In this document: piece after piece, positions 37,977 through 45,487 of the stretch | Position numbering within the stretch: position 1 is the first letter of the stretch | How the letters are laid out: every line of letters starts with the position of its first letter | Origin: Aureimonas fodinaquatilis | GTDB taxonomy: Bacteria > Pseudomonadota > Alphaproteobacteria > Rhizobiales > Rhizobiaceae | Length of the DNA stretch: 64,000 nucleotides | Assembly: GCF_008369445.1 (NCBI RefSeq) | Contig: NZ_VTWH01000003.1 | Location: 124,001 to 188,000, forward strand | Direction: 5' to 3' | Notes under the pieces: model-generated | Database searches by the model: none | Told to the model about the DNA's origin: nothing | What the model saw: the letters and a program-made list of their open reading frames with translations, nothing else | Made by a program: the position numbers and the translations under genes

Positions 37977-38654
37977 ATGTTGGAAATCAGTGGAAGTGAT
38001 TGGATTAAGCCGATTCAACGTCAGAGCCTGAGCGAGAACGCCTATACAAATCTGCGCGAGGCGCTGATGGAAGGGCGGATGAAGCCTGGCGATGACCTGC
38101 CATTGCGGCCGGTTTCGCGCAGCTTTGGCATCAGCGCGACACCAATGCGTGAGGCTCTGCTGCGCCTTGTCACCGAACATGCGTTGGAAATGGACGGGCG
38201 TGGCCGGATTTCGGTTCCGCATCTCACGCGCACCACTTTGCTGGAGGTTCGCAAGATTCGCTCTTTCCTTGAGGGGAATGCCGCACGCGAAGCCGCGCTG
38301 CACGCGAAACCCGAAGCTGTGGATCAGCTTGAGCAACTGCATGTTGAACTCAGCGCCGCCCAGGATGCGCGGGATTTCCCGCGCGCAATCGGGTTGAACA
38401 CCAAGTTTCACCTGAAACTCTGCGAAATCGCCACGCTGCCAGTGTCTTATGAAGTTGTATCCAACCTCTGGGTGCGGTGCGGGCCGTTGCTGTCGCATCT
38501 CTATGATTTTGGCATACCCGCGAATTGGGATCCCCATCCGCATGTGCGCGTGGTGGCGGCGATCCGTGCGCGCGATCCCGATGCTGCCTATGCGGCGCTG
38601 ATCCACGATATTGAAGGCGGCGGAGCGGGCCTGCTGGCGCATGTGAAGGACTGA
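37977..38654 (+). CDS. GntR-family (FCD domain) regulator of island A
   Basis: Transcription regulator of 225 residues. The winged helix (about residues 18-85) has NAYTNLREALMEGRMKPGDD and SRSFGISATPMREALLRLVT. The C-terminal FCD helical ligand domain has VRKIRSFLEGNAAREAALHA and LNTKFHLKLCEIA with a candidate metal-binding His. The ATG after GGGGGAAAAG is preferred over the GTG at 37929. It is divergent from the leftward operon and lies beside a TGTTATAACA site that recurs at the other operon, so it probably controls both, with a pathway metabolite as inducer. Confidence 0.88.
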   Translation: MLEISGSDWIKPIQRQSLSENAYTNLREALMEGRMKPGDDLPLRPVSRSFGISATPMREALLRLVTEHALEMDGRGRISVPHLTRTTLLEVRKIRSFLEGNAAREAALHAKPEAVDQLEQLHVELSAAQDARDFPRAIGLNTKFHLKLCEIATLPVSYEVVSNLWVRCGPLLSHLYDFGIPANWDPHPHVRVVAAIRARDPDAAYAALIHDIEGGGAGLLAHVKD

Positions 38655-38680
38655 GCGGGCACGAAGGCCGATGGGTTCCA

Positions 38681-39769
38681 TCACTGAGCCGCTTTGAAAC
38701 GGGTTTCAACCCAGTCGATGGCTTCTGCGATATCCCGTGATGTGATCGGCGCTGGCAGATGCCCGATATGCGGCGATGTCATGGTCATATCCGCAAGGAT
38801 AGTGACCTCATCTTCGGTCGGCGCGCGGTCTCCAAGATCCGCCAGTGTAACCGGCAGACCGATATCGTGGCAGAAACCGGCAAAGCGGTCGATTGCGTCC
38901 TCAGTAGCGCCCTGCAAACGCATCTGAACTACATTCGCATAAGCGATCTGCATTCCGTGCATTTGATGCGACCATGGCACCAGCGCGCTCAGGCCGCGCG
39001 TCATTGAGTGCGCGACGGACAAGCCGCCGCTTTCAAAGGCCAGCCCGCTCATCAGCACAGTTGCCTCGACCATGCGCTCAAAGGCGGGCGTCACTTCGCC
39101 GCGGTCAAGCGCGGCCAGCGCATCCCTTGCATGGGCAAGCACGATCTCATGGCAGCTCTTGGCAAGTGCAACCGCTGTCCATGCCGATGTGCCGCCAAAC
39201 ATATTCTTCCCGCCCGCGTCTGCACAGCAGGTGACTTCATGGATCTTGCCGATAGCGTCACCGATCCCGGCCAGAAAAAGCTGTCTGGGTGCAGCCACGA
39301 TCACGGCGGTATCAACGATCACCAATTCGGGGTTGCGCGCAAGTTTGCGTACCGCGACCAAACGGTGATCGTCATCATAGACAACGTAAATATGCGAGGT
39401 GGGCGCGTCGGTTGACGCAATTGAGGGAACCGTCACCACCCGCGCACCAAGCTGATGCGACATGGCTTTGCCGGCATCGATACATTTGCCACCGCCAATC
39501 GCGGCAACGATCTCCGGCTTGTTTGGCCCATCAACAGCGGCGAGCAAACGCGAGATCTCGGGATCGGTGCACTCGCCCGAGAAGATCAGGATCTGCGGCG
39601 TAAGGCCTGCGCTTTCACACGCGGCCCTTATCCCTGCGCCATACTTCTCGTTCATCACCGGATCAACCAGCAGTGCGACACTGCCGCCCAGTCGTGCAAG
39701 CTCTGCGCCAATCTGATTGAGCGCACCCGCACCCTGAACATATCTTGATGGTGATCCGAAAATGATCAT
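38681..39769 (-). CDS. GldA-like iron/zinc alcohol dehydrogenase (glycerol dehydrogenase family)
   Basis: Metal-dependent dehydrogenase of 362 residues. NAD-binding GGGKCIDAGKAMSHQLGARV (about residues 92-111), VPSIASTDAPTSHIYVVYDD, and metal ligands in LAGIGDAIGKIHE (Asp), VAHSMTRG (His) and HQMHGM (His) are present. Glycerol dehydrogenases and relatives oxidise vicinal diols such as glycerol or 1,2-propanediol. It is divergent from the split transketolase operon, with candidate operators between. A paralogue is cut by the right edge of the window. Confidence 0.9.
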   Translation of the reverse strand: MIIFGSPSRYVQGAGALNQIGAELARLGGSVALLVDPVMNEKYGAGIRAACESAGLTPQILIFSGECTDPEISRLLAAVDGPNKPEIVAAIGGGKCIDAGKAMSHQLGARVVTVPSIASTDAPTSHIYVVYDDDHRLVAVRKLARNPELVIVDTAVIVAAPRQLFLAGIGDAIGKIHEVTCCADAGGKNMFGGTSAWTAVALAKSCHEIVLAHARDALAALDRGEVTPAFERMVEATVLMSGLAFESGGLSVAHSMTRGLSALVPWSHQMHGMQIAYANVVQMRLQGATEDAIDRFAGFCHDIGLPVTLADLGDRAPTEDEVTILADMTMTSPHIGHLPAPITSRDIAEAIDWVETRFKAAQ

Positions 39770-39848
39770 CCCGCCTTTTCCCCTTCATCACCCTTTTCAA
39801 GTTATGGCCGGATCTCCCCGCCATCGATCATGAAGCATCTCGACTCGT

Positions 39849-39871
39849 GCATCACATATCATATATGATGC
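39849..39871. promoter_or_regulatory. Nested inverted repeats between gldA-like and transketolase genes
   Basis: GCATCA, 11 bases, TGATGC forms an outer inverted repeat; within it ATCATATATGAT (39858-39869) is a perfect 12-bp palindrome. Located in the 212-bp divergent promoter region, a suitable operator for the GntR regulator of island B. Confidence 0.5.
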
Positions 39872-39981
39872 TTGATATTGCCGCGTTGAGTCAATAACCT
39901 TTCACCACGCCACCAAAAGAATCGTCGGACAGACAGGCAGGGGGCAGGTGAAAGCGGCCTTGCCCTACAGAGGAGTAACGA

Positions 39982-40875
39982 ATGACACCTTCAGACCCGC
40001 AAGCCCCGCCCAGACGCCAGAACAGTTTTGTGCCGGATCAGGGCACGATTGAGCGTCTGCGTGAGCGCGCGCAGTTCATTCGGCTGGAGACGATTCGCCT
40101 GATCGATATCGCCAAAACAGGCCATTACACCTCGGTATTTTCGGCGGCCGAGATGTTCTCTGCGCTGTATTATGATGTGATGAAGCTGCGCCGGGGCGAA
40201 CCGGACTGGGACGATCGCGACCGCTTTACCATTGGCAAAGGCCATGCAGCGGTAGGCCTGTTTCCGATTTATGCCGATCTGGACTTTTTTCCGAAAGACT
40301 GGCTGGACGACTATACGCGACTTGGCAGTCCGCTGGGCGACCACCCCGATATGCGCAAGGTGCCGGGAGTTGATTTCTCGTCCGGCTCTATCGGCCATGC
40401 GCTGTCCAACGCAATCGGCATTGCGTTGGCGCAGCGCTGGACCGGCAGGTCCTATAAGGTTTTTTGCATGATGGGCGATGGGGAAATGCAGGAAGGCCAA
40501 GTCTGGGAGGCGGCGCTTTTTGCCGCGCAGAACCGAATGAAGAACCTGATCGCCATTGTGGACCGCAACGGTTTTCAGCTCGATGGCAGGGTCGATGACG
40601 TGATGGGTATTGAGCCGCTTGACGCGAAATGGCGGGCGTTTGGCTGGGAGGTCTACGAGGTCGATGGCCATGACATTGCCGCCGTCACCGAACTGATGCG
40701 CAGCCTGCGCGCTGATGACAGCCGCGAGAAGCCGGCGCTCGTCATCTCGAAAACCATCAAGGGTAAGGGAGTTTCCTACATGGAGACCGAGCCGGGTTGG
40801 CATCTGGGCTGGCTTGACCCAGAGGATGCCCAAGACGCCATTGCCGAAATCAAATCGAAGGTCATCGGATCATGA
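39982..40875 (+). CDS. Transketolase N-terminal (ThDP-binding) subunit
   Basis: First half of a split transketolase, 297 residues, with GAGGAG six bases before the ATG. Motifs are KTGHYTSVFSAAEMFSALYY, TIGKGHAAVGLFPIYADLDF, SSGSIGHALSNAIGIALAQR, the ThDP/Mg signature MGDGEMQEGQVWEAALFAAQ, and KTIKGKGVSYMETEPGWHLG. It must associate with the C-terminal subunit encoded next (4-base ATGA overlap). Split transketolases occur in core metabolism and in dedicated sugar pathways such as sulfofructose or apiulose degradation; this copy sits in a catabolic cassette, so a special ketose is likely. Confidence 0.92.
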   Translation: MTPSDPQAPPRRQNSFVPDQGTIERLRERAQFIRLETIRLIDIAKTGHYTSVFSAAEMFSALYYDVMKLRRGEPDWDDRDRFTIGKGHAAVGLFPIYADLDFFPKDWLDDYTRLGSPLGDHPDMRKVPGVDFSSGSIGHALSNAIGIALAQRWTGRSYKVFCMMGDGEMQEGQVWEAALFAAQNRMKNLIAIVDRNGFQLDGRVDDVMGIEPLDAKWRAFGWEVYEVDGHDIAAVTELMRSLRADDSREKPALVISKTIKGKGVSYMETEPGWHLGWLDPEDAQDAIAEIKSKVIGS

Positions 40876-41861
40876 ACGCGCCAAAATCTCCGAACTCCTG
40901 GCAATATCGCGGACTGAATGCTGTCAATCCCGGACTTGACCATCTATCGAATGGGCTTTTGTGGCTGGTGGATCAGGGGCACAATGTTGTGGCGGGGTCT
41001 GCCGATCTGCAATATTCGAACGGCCTGAACCGCTTCGCCGCCGCCCATCCAGACCGCTATATCTCTTTCGGCATTTCCGAACAGAATATGGTCTCTGTCG
41101 CCGCCGGAATAGCCACGACAGGGGTCACGCCTTTCATCGCGACATTTTCATCTTTCCTTGGGCTGCTGGCCTGCGAACAGATTCGCATGGATGTCGCCTA
41201 TTGCGCACAGCCGGTTCGCCTTATCGGTCATCACACCGGCATCTCACTGGGTTTTTATGGCACCTCGCATCACGCGACGGAGGATATTGGCACCATGCGC
41301 TCGCTGGCCGATATCGCTATTGTCTCCCCTTCGGACGGGGCGCAACTGGAAGCCGCAATCCGCGCCTCGGCGGACTGGGACCAGCCGATCTACTTCCGCA
41401 TCGGCCGCGGCCGTGATCCGGTCGTCTATAAGGGCGGCACCGAATTCACCTTCGGAAAAGCCCATATTCACAGCATCGGCGAAGAGCTGACAATCATCGC
41501 CTGCGGCATCACCGTTCACGCCGCGCTTGAGGCGGCAGCGGCGATGAATGCAGCGGGACGTTCGGTGGGGGTGATCGATATGGCCTCTATCAAGCCGCTG
41601 GACCGCGATGCGGTGTTGCAGGCGGCCGAAGCCTCGCGCTGCCTGATGACCGTTGAAGAACATAATGTCATGGGCGGGCTGGGCTCAGCCGTGGCCGAAG
41701 TTCTCACGGATGAGGGAAAGGGCGTGCGCCTGAAGCGGCACGGCATTTATGACGAATATGCGCTGATCGCACCGCCGACCCATCTTTACGCGCATTACAA
41801 GCTTGACGGCGCGGGCATTCGCGAAGTGGCTGAAGGCTTCCTGTCCGGGCAGAAGGGCTGA
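40872..41861 (+). CDS. Transketolase C-terminal subunit
   Basis: Second half of the split transketolase, 329 residues. The pyrimidine-binding domain contains YISFGISEQNMVSVAAGIAT, with Glu that activates ThDP, and GTSHHATEDIGTMRSLADIA. The C-terminal domain follows from KAHIHSIGEELTIIACGITV, ending with VEEHNVMGGLGSAVAEVL. GRGRD after YFRI corresponds to the region that contacts substrate phosphate in sugar transketolases. The start overlaps the N subunit gene by 4 bases, and an SDR follows after 7 bases. Confidence 0.92.
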   Translation: MNAPKSPNSWQYRGLNAVNPGLDHLSNGLLWLVDQGHNVVAGSADLQYSNGLNRFAAAHPDRYISFGISEQNMVSVAAGIATTGVTPFIATFSSFLGLLACEQIRMDVAYCAQPVRLIGHHTGISLGFYGTSHHATEDIGTMRSLADIAIVSPSDGAQLEAAIRASADWDQPIYFRIGRGRDPVVYKGGTEFTFGKAHIHSIGEELTIIACGITVHAALEAAAAMNAAGRSVGVIDMASIKPLDRDAVLQAAEASRCLMTVEEHNVMGGLGSAVAEVLTDEGKGVRLKRHGIYDEYALIAPPTHLYAHYKLDGAGIREVAEGFLSGQKG

Positions 41862-41868
41862 ATTTGTT

Positions 41869-42561
41869 ATGACAAAAACCGCGATTATCACAGGCGGCGG
41901 GACTGGAATCGGTCTTGCCACCAGCCGCCATTTGCTGGCCGATGGCTGGCATGTCATTGCAGGCGGGATCGACAATGAGGACGACCTGCCCGAAGGGATC
42001 GAGTTCATAAAAACCGATGTGACGAGCGAGATAGATCTTGCAGCGCTGGTCGGGCGCGCCGATCGCGTTGATGCGCTGATCAATTGCGCCGGGATCATCC
42101 GCCAGATGCGGGAATGGGAGGTGGACCAGTTCCGAGCGGTGATGGATGTCAACCTGACAGCTTCGCTGGCTGCCAGCAACGCCGCTCGCGACAAGCTGAT
42201 CGCCGCTCAAGGTGTCATTGTTAACCTCGCATCCATGTGGAGCTGGTTTGGTTCAGCGCGCTCGCCAGCCTATGCGGCATCGAAAGGTGGCATCGTGGCG
42301 TTGACCCGTTCGCTTGCGGTGGCGCTTGGCCCGAAAGGCGTGCGGGCAAATGCAATTGCGCCGGGCTGGGTCAATACAAGAATGGGGGCAGGCGCAAAGA
42401 ACGATCCTGCGCGCGAGCCCGCAATCACTGCGCGAATTCCTCTGGGACGCTGGGCGGAACCTGAAGAGATCGCCGAGGTGATCGGCTTCCTTGTCTCGCC
42501 CGCAGCGCGCTACATTAACGGTGCCCTTATCCCTATCGATGGCGGCTATTCCATCGCGTGA
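41869..42561 (+). CDS. SDR-family oxidoreductase of island B
   Basis: Short-chain dehydrogenase of 230 residues. IITGGGTGIGLATSRHLLAD binds NAD(P), and NLASMWSWFGSARSPAYAAS with SKGG provides the Ser-Tyr-Lys triad. The SMWSWFG segment, TGGGTGIGLATSR and RIPLGRWA are shared almost exactly with the SDR at 62940-63638, so the two are close paralogues. Third gene of the operon after the transketolase halves. It would interconvert an alcohol and ketone on the route to or from the transketolase substrate. Confidence 0.87.
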   Translation: MTKTAIITGGGTGIGLATSRHLLADGWHVIAGGIDNEDDLPEGIEFIKTDVTSEIDLAALVGRADRVDALINCAGIIRQMREWEVDQFRAVMDVNLTASLAASNAARDKLIAAQGVIVNLASMWSWFGSARSPAYAASKGGIVALTRSLAVALGPKGVRANAIAPGWVNTRMGAGAKNDPAREPAITARIPLGRWAEPEEIAEVIGFLVSPAARYINGALIPIDGGYSIA

Positions 42562-42604
42562 GCGGTCGTGAAGGGTTCGGGCCGATCAGGCCCGGATCGT
42601 TCTA

Positions 42605-43264
42605 TCAGTCCTCTGCAATCCGGGCGATCAGCTCGCGCGACCAGTTTACATCGGCCTGCATCGCGGCCTCTGCGGCCTTTGCATCATTATGCCGAAGCGC
42701 CTCGATAAAGCTGAAATGCAGATGGTCACTGCCGGAGAGGCGACGCGCGGGCATCTCCTCGTGAAAGGTGCGCAGAAAAGGCCCCATCAACGCCCACATA
42801 TTCTCGCAGACGGCTTCCACAAAGGGCAGGTTCGCCCGACGTAAGATCAGGAAGTGAAATTCGCGGTTGGCGCGCGCCGCTTCGCGCGGATCAAGTCCAG
42901 CGGCGGCTATGAAGGCAGAGTTCATCGCCTCAAATTCCGCAATAACTTCAGGCGTTGCGATTTCTCCCACGTGATGCGCAGCAATGCCTTCCAGCTGATA
43001 GCGTATCGCGACGATCTCGCGCAGGTCGCGCGCCGTGAGCACGGGCACGATCACCGAGGTGGCAGCGGTGAATTTCAACGCCTGTTCCGACGCAAGCCGC
43101 ATAATCGCCTCGCGAACCGGAGTAATTGAGGTACCGTAAAGTTCGGCCACACCGCTGATTGTCAGACGCTCACCCGGACGGTATTCCCCTTCCATCAGCG
43201 AAAGCCGCAGATTGCGGTAGATCTGCTCCGAAAGACTCGCCTTAACTACCTGCTTTCCAGCCAT
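42605..43264 (-). CDS. GntR-family (FCD domain) regulator of island B
   Basis: Regulator of 219 residues, convergent with the transketolase-SDR operon. The winged helix has LSEQIYRNLRLSLMEGEYRP and VAELYGTSITPVREAIMRLA; the FCD domain follows with VAIRYQLEGIAAHHVGE and REFHFLILRRANLPFVEAV. TGGTTTTACCA, the classic shape of a FadR/FCD operator, lies 44 bases before its ATG. Local control of island B is inferred from position. Confidence 0.88.
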   Translation of the reverse strand: MAGKQVVKASLSEQIYRNLRLSLMEGEYRPGERLTISGVAELYGTSITPVREAIMRLASEQALKFTAATSVIVPVLTARDLREIVAIRYQLEGIAAHHVGEIATPEVIAEFEAMNSAFIAAAGLDPREAARANREFHFLILRRANLPFVEAVCENMWALMGPFLRTFHEEMPARRLSGSDHLHFSFIEALRHNDAKAAEAAMQADVNWSRELIARIAED

Positions 43265-43307
43265 GCCCGCCGCCCGTTTCTGCAGCGGAGCTATCGCATC
43301 TTTTAAA

Positions 43308-43318
43308 TGGTTTTACCA
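43308..43318. promoter_or_regulatory. TGGTTTTACCA, candidate GntR/FCD operator
   Basis: Fits the TGGT-nnn-ACCA form bound by FadR-type GntR proteins and lies directly upstream of the island B regulator, suggesting autoregulation. Confidence 0.5.
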
Positions 43319-43330
43319 GCATAAGCGGGT

Positions 43331-43370
43331 TGCGCATCCACCATAATCCCCGTGATGAAAGGGATGCGCA
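43331..43370. repeat. 9-bp inverted repeat with 22-base loop
   Basis: TGCGCATCC and GGATGCGCA flank 22 bases in the gap between the GntR gene and the IS debris. It could be a cruciform or operator, or a scar of an insertion; nothing more can be said. Confidence 0.35.
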
Positions 43371-43522
43371 GTTTGTTTGAGAGCGAATATTGACGCATTC
43401 ATCATGCGGAAGCGTCATGACCCCCTCTGACGAATTTGTTTAGAAGCTCCGGTCGGTCTCTCGCCAGCTCGTCTGCGAACTTGGTTTCGTGGGACGGGAG
43501 TTCTCGGGCACGGACCTTCCGC

Positions 43523-43615
43523 GTTTATGGTGGTCGGAAAGTCTGGCGGCAGTTGAAGCGTGAAGACTTTGACGCCGCCCGCTGCACCGTTGCTCGGCTT
43601 ATAAGGTCGATGAGC
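43523..43615 (+). pseudogene. IS3-family transposase (OrfB) fragment
   Basis: About 31 codons read VYGGRKVWRQLKREDFDAAR and CTVARLIRSM, the well-known HTH_21-type segment of IS3-family OrfB transposases (usual form YGVRKVWRQL...CTVxRLM). The DDE catalytic residues and the rest of the protein are absent; flanking frame sequence is unrelated. Inactive relic. Confidence 0.75.
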
Positions 43616-44041
43616 CTGCATAACGAACCGGCCGCCGCGATCTGTCCGGCAGGGCTTCAACGCTATCAGTCTTATAGCGACTGAATATGTTGCAGCCAGT
43701 TTTGCGCGAGATGCAGAAATCCCGGCAGACATCGCTCATCTCTTCTCACTCCACAAGGCGGGCGCTAAAGCGTAGACGTTCCGCCATGACCGAAGTCTCT
43801 CTCCACAGCATCAACACCTCTCGCAAAAGCGAAAAGTGTTACCCATGTCTCCGGTACGAAATGTCACCTATATCTCAGGTCGTGCAGGCTCGCTAAGTCT
43901 TTGCCTGGCGAGTTTTTTGTTGTCTTTGAAATCCTGAAATTGTTGCCCACAGTCCCAAGGGACCAGCAGGGACCGGCTGAAATCAGCTTGGCACCTTCGG
44001 CAAGCGACATGCCGCTAAAAGTGTCTCGACTACACGAGGCC
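43616..44041. other. Decayed insertion-sequence debris with tandem 18-mers
   Basis: No intact gene is seen. Two imperfect direct repeats (43838-43855 and 43863-43880, 14 of 18 bases identical, 25-base period, GTYACCYATRTCTCMGGT) resemble the repeated motifs at ends of some IS elements. A short stem with six T (about 43885-43918) could be a terminator on the plus strand. The rest, up to the end of the hydrolase gene, shows nothing recognisable. Confidence 0.45.
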
Positions 44042-44995
44042 TCAGTGGGATTTTATGAAACTGGCGATGCTATCCACAACGCCTGGTGCCAACGGCAGAT
44101 CGGCCGCGGCATAGGTGGCGAGGTTGGCGTCTCGATCATCGGGGCCAACCTGCTTCATGACATGGTTGGTATCCGGCAGGATCGCCAGCTCCGCGTCTGG
44201 TGCGGCCTGTTTGATACGTTCGGCATCGGACCCCGACACCTGAAGATCGGTCTGCCCTTGCGCTATCAGGAGCGGCACAGCAATTCCCCCAGCCAGTTCC
44301 GCAGGGTCCAGCGCAAAGGTGCTGATGAGAAATCTCTGCACGTCAGGATTAAAAAGTGGCATCAGTTCCGGCGGCAATGTCGCCGTCTCCACAAGTCGGC
44401 CGGCTGACAGCTCGTCTATTGCGTGATTGGCCGCGGCCAGCAACTGCGTGTTTGCCGGATTGGCCTGCAACTGCTCTTTGAGAACATCACCGAGGGGGCG
44501 TCCGGCCGTAGCGACCAGAATCAATCCGCAGAGGTTATTGGTCTTCGCGGCAGACGCCAACGCAACGAGGCCGCCCTCGCTATGACCGAGCAGCCAGACG
44601 CATGTAGCCCCCGTTCTTGCCCGAACTGCATCCACCCAGATGCCAGTATCGTGGACATAGTCGTCAAGTGTCACCGCATTGGCATCAGCAACGGCAGCCT
44701 GGCTGCCGAACATGCCACGCTTATCAATGCGAACACTGCCGATCCCTTGCTCGGCCAACCCCTCGGCCAGGAGACGATACGGCGCAGCGTTAACACCCAG
44801 AGGGTTGTTGCCGTCTCGATCAGTCGGACCAGAGCCCGGTATCATAAGGACGATTGGTGAATCCACTGCCGGCAGAACCAGCGTTCCCTGCAGTGGTCCG
44901 TCGGGACCTGGAGCTTGGATTTCTTCATTCGCCACTGCCGGGGTGCCGCCGGCAAGCAGCATCGCGAGCGCAGCAGACACCATGTTACACCGCAT
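44042..44995 (-). CDS. Secreted alpha/beta hydrolase
   Basis: Alpha/beta hydrolase of 317 residues with a Sec-type signal (about residues 1-23, ending PAVA). The oxyanion-side motif is VLMIPGSGPTDRDGNNPLG, the nucleophile elbow LLGHSEGGLVAL (Ser), and a late His in PDTNHVMKQV. The start is set by GGAGG before ATG 44995. It is the last gene of the island C operon, 22 bases after ridA. Exported esterase or peptidase-like hydrolases could release the transported substrate in the periplasm; substrate unknown. Confidence 0.85.
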   Translation of the reverse strand: MRCNMVSAALAMLLAGGTPAVANEEIQAPGPDGPLQGTLVLPAVDSPIVLMIPGSGPTDRDGNNPLGVNAAPYRLLAEGLAEQGIGSVRIDKRGMFGSQAAVADANAVTLDDYVHDTGIWVDAVRARTGATCVWLLGHSEGGLVALASAAKTNNLCGLILVATAGRPLGDVLKEQLQANPANTQLLAAANHAIDELSAGRLVETATLPPELMPLFNPDVQRFLISTFALDPAELAGGIAVPLLIAQGQTDLQVSGSDAERIKQAAPDAELAILPDTNHVMKQVGPDDRDANLATYAAADLPLAPGVVDSIASFIKSH

Positions 44996-45017
44996 GTCAT
45001 GCCTCCATCGAAAGGGC

Positions 45018-45416
45018 TTAAACGGACGCTGGCTTATAGGCAATCACGTCCATTTCCACTTTGGCATCCACCATCAAAGGTGACTGAACAGTTGAACGCG
45101 CTGGCGGATGATCGATAAAATATTTCTGGAACACCGCGTTGAAGCTCGAAAAATCACGGGCATCATCCAGCCAGACATTCACCTTCACCACATCTGCCAA
45201 TGTGCAATCTGCAAGGGCAAGGGCGCTTTTGATGTTGGCCACCACTTGTTCTGTCTGCGCGACGATATTGCCGGCAACCACTTCACCATCGACGGTCGGC
45301 ACCTGACCGGAAACATAGATGAGGTCACCCGCGCGCACTGCCTTGGCAAAAGGGCGAGGCTGTCCACCAGCCTGGCTGTCTGCAGTTTCATAGCGGATTA
45401 TTTTATTGTCGCTCAT
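45018..45416 (-). CDS. ridA: RidA-family enamine/imine deaminase
   Basis: YjgF/YER057c/UK114 protein of 132 residues. The signature GDLIYVSGQVPTVDGEVV is present, and the C-terminal ARSTVQSPLMVDAKVEMDVI includes the Arg that binds carboxylates and the Glu of the active site. RidA hydrolyses reactive 2-aminoacrylate or 2-iminobutyrate formed by PLP-dependent serine/threonine dehydratases. Such a PLP enzyme is encoded 7 kb away under what looks like the same operator, giving it a sensible partner. Start chosen at MSDNKII with GGAG upstream, rather than 9 codons earlier. Confidence 0.9.
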   Translation of the reverse strand: MSDNKIIRYETADSQAGGQPRPFAKAVRAGDLIYVSGQVPTVDGEVVAGNIVAQTEQVVANIKSALALADCTLADVVKVNVWLDDARDFSSFNAVFQKYFIDHPPARSTVQSPLMVDAKVEMDVIAYKPASV

Positions 45417-45487
45417 TTCAACTCCTGAATTCGCTTTGGCCATGGCTTCGTCTCACACCATGCTTCCGGCGGACGCACTGCTGCTTG

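Noticed and set aside
43687-43896. 69-codon frame in the IS debris
   Set aside because: No recognisable domain, no ribosome site, and it runs through the tandem 18-mers.
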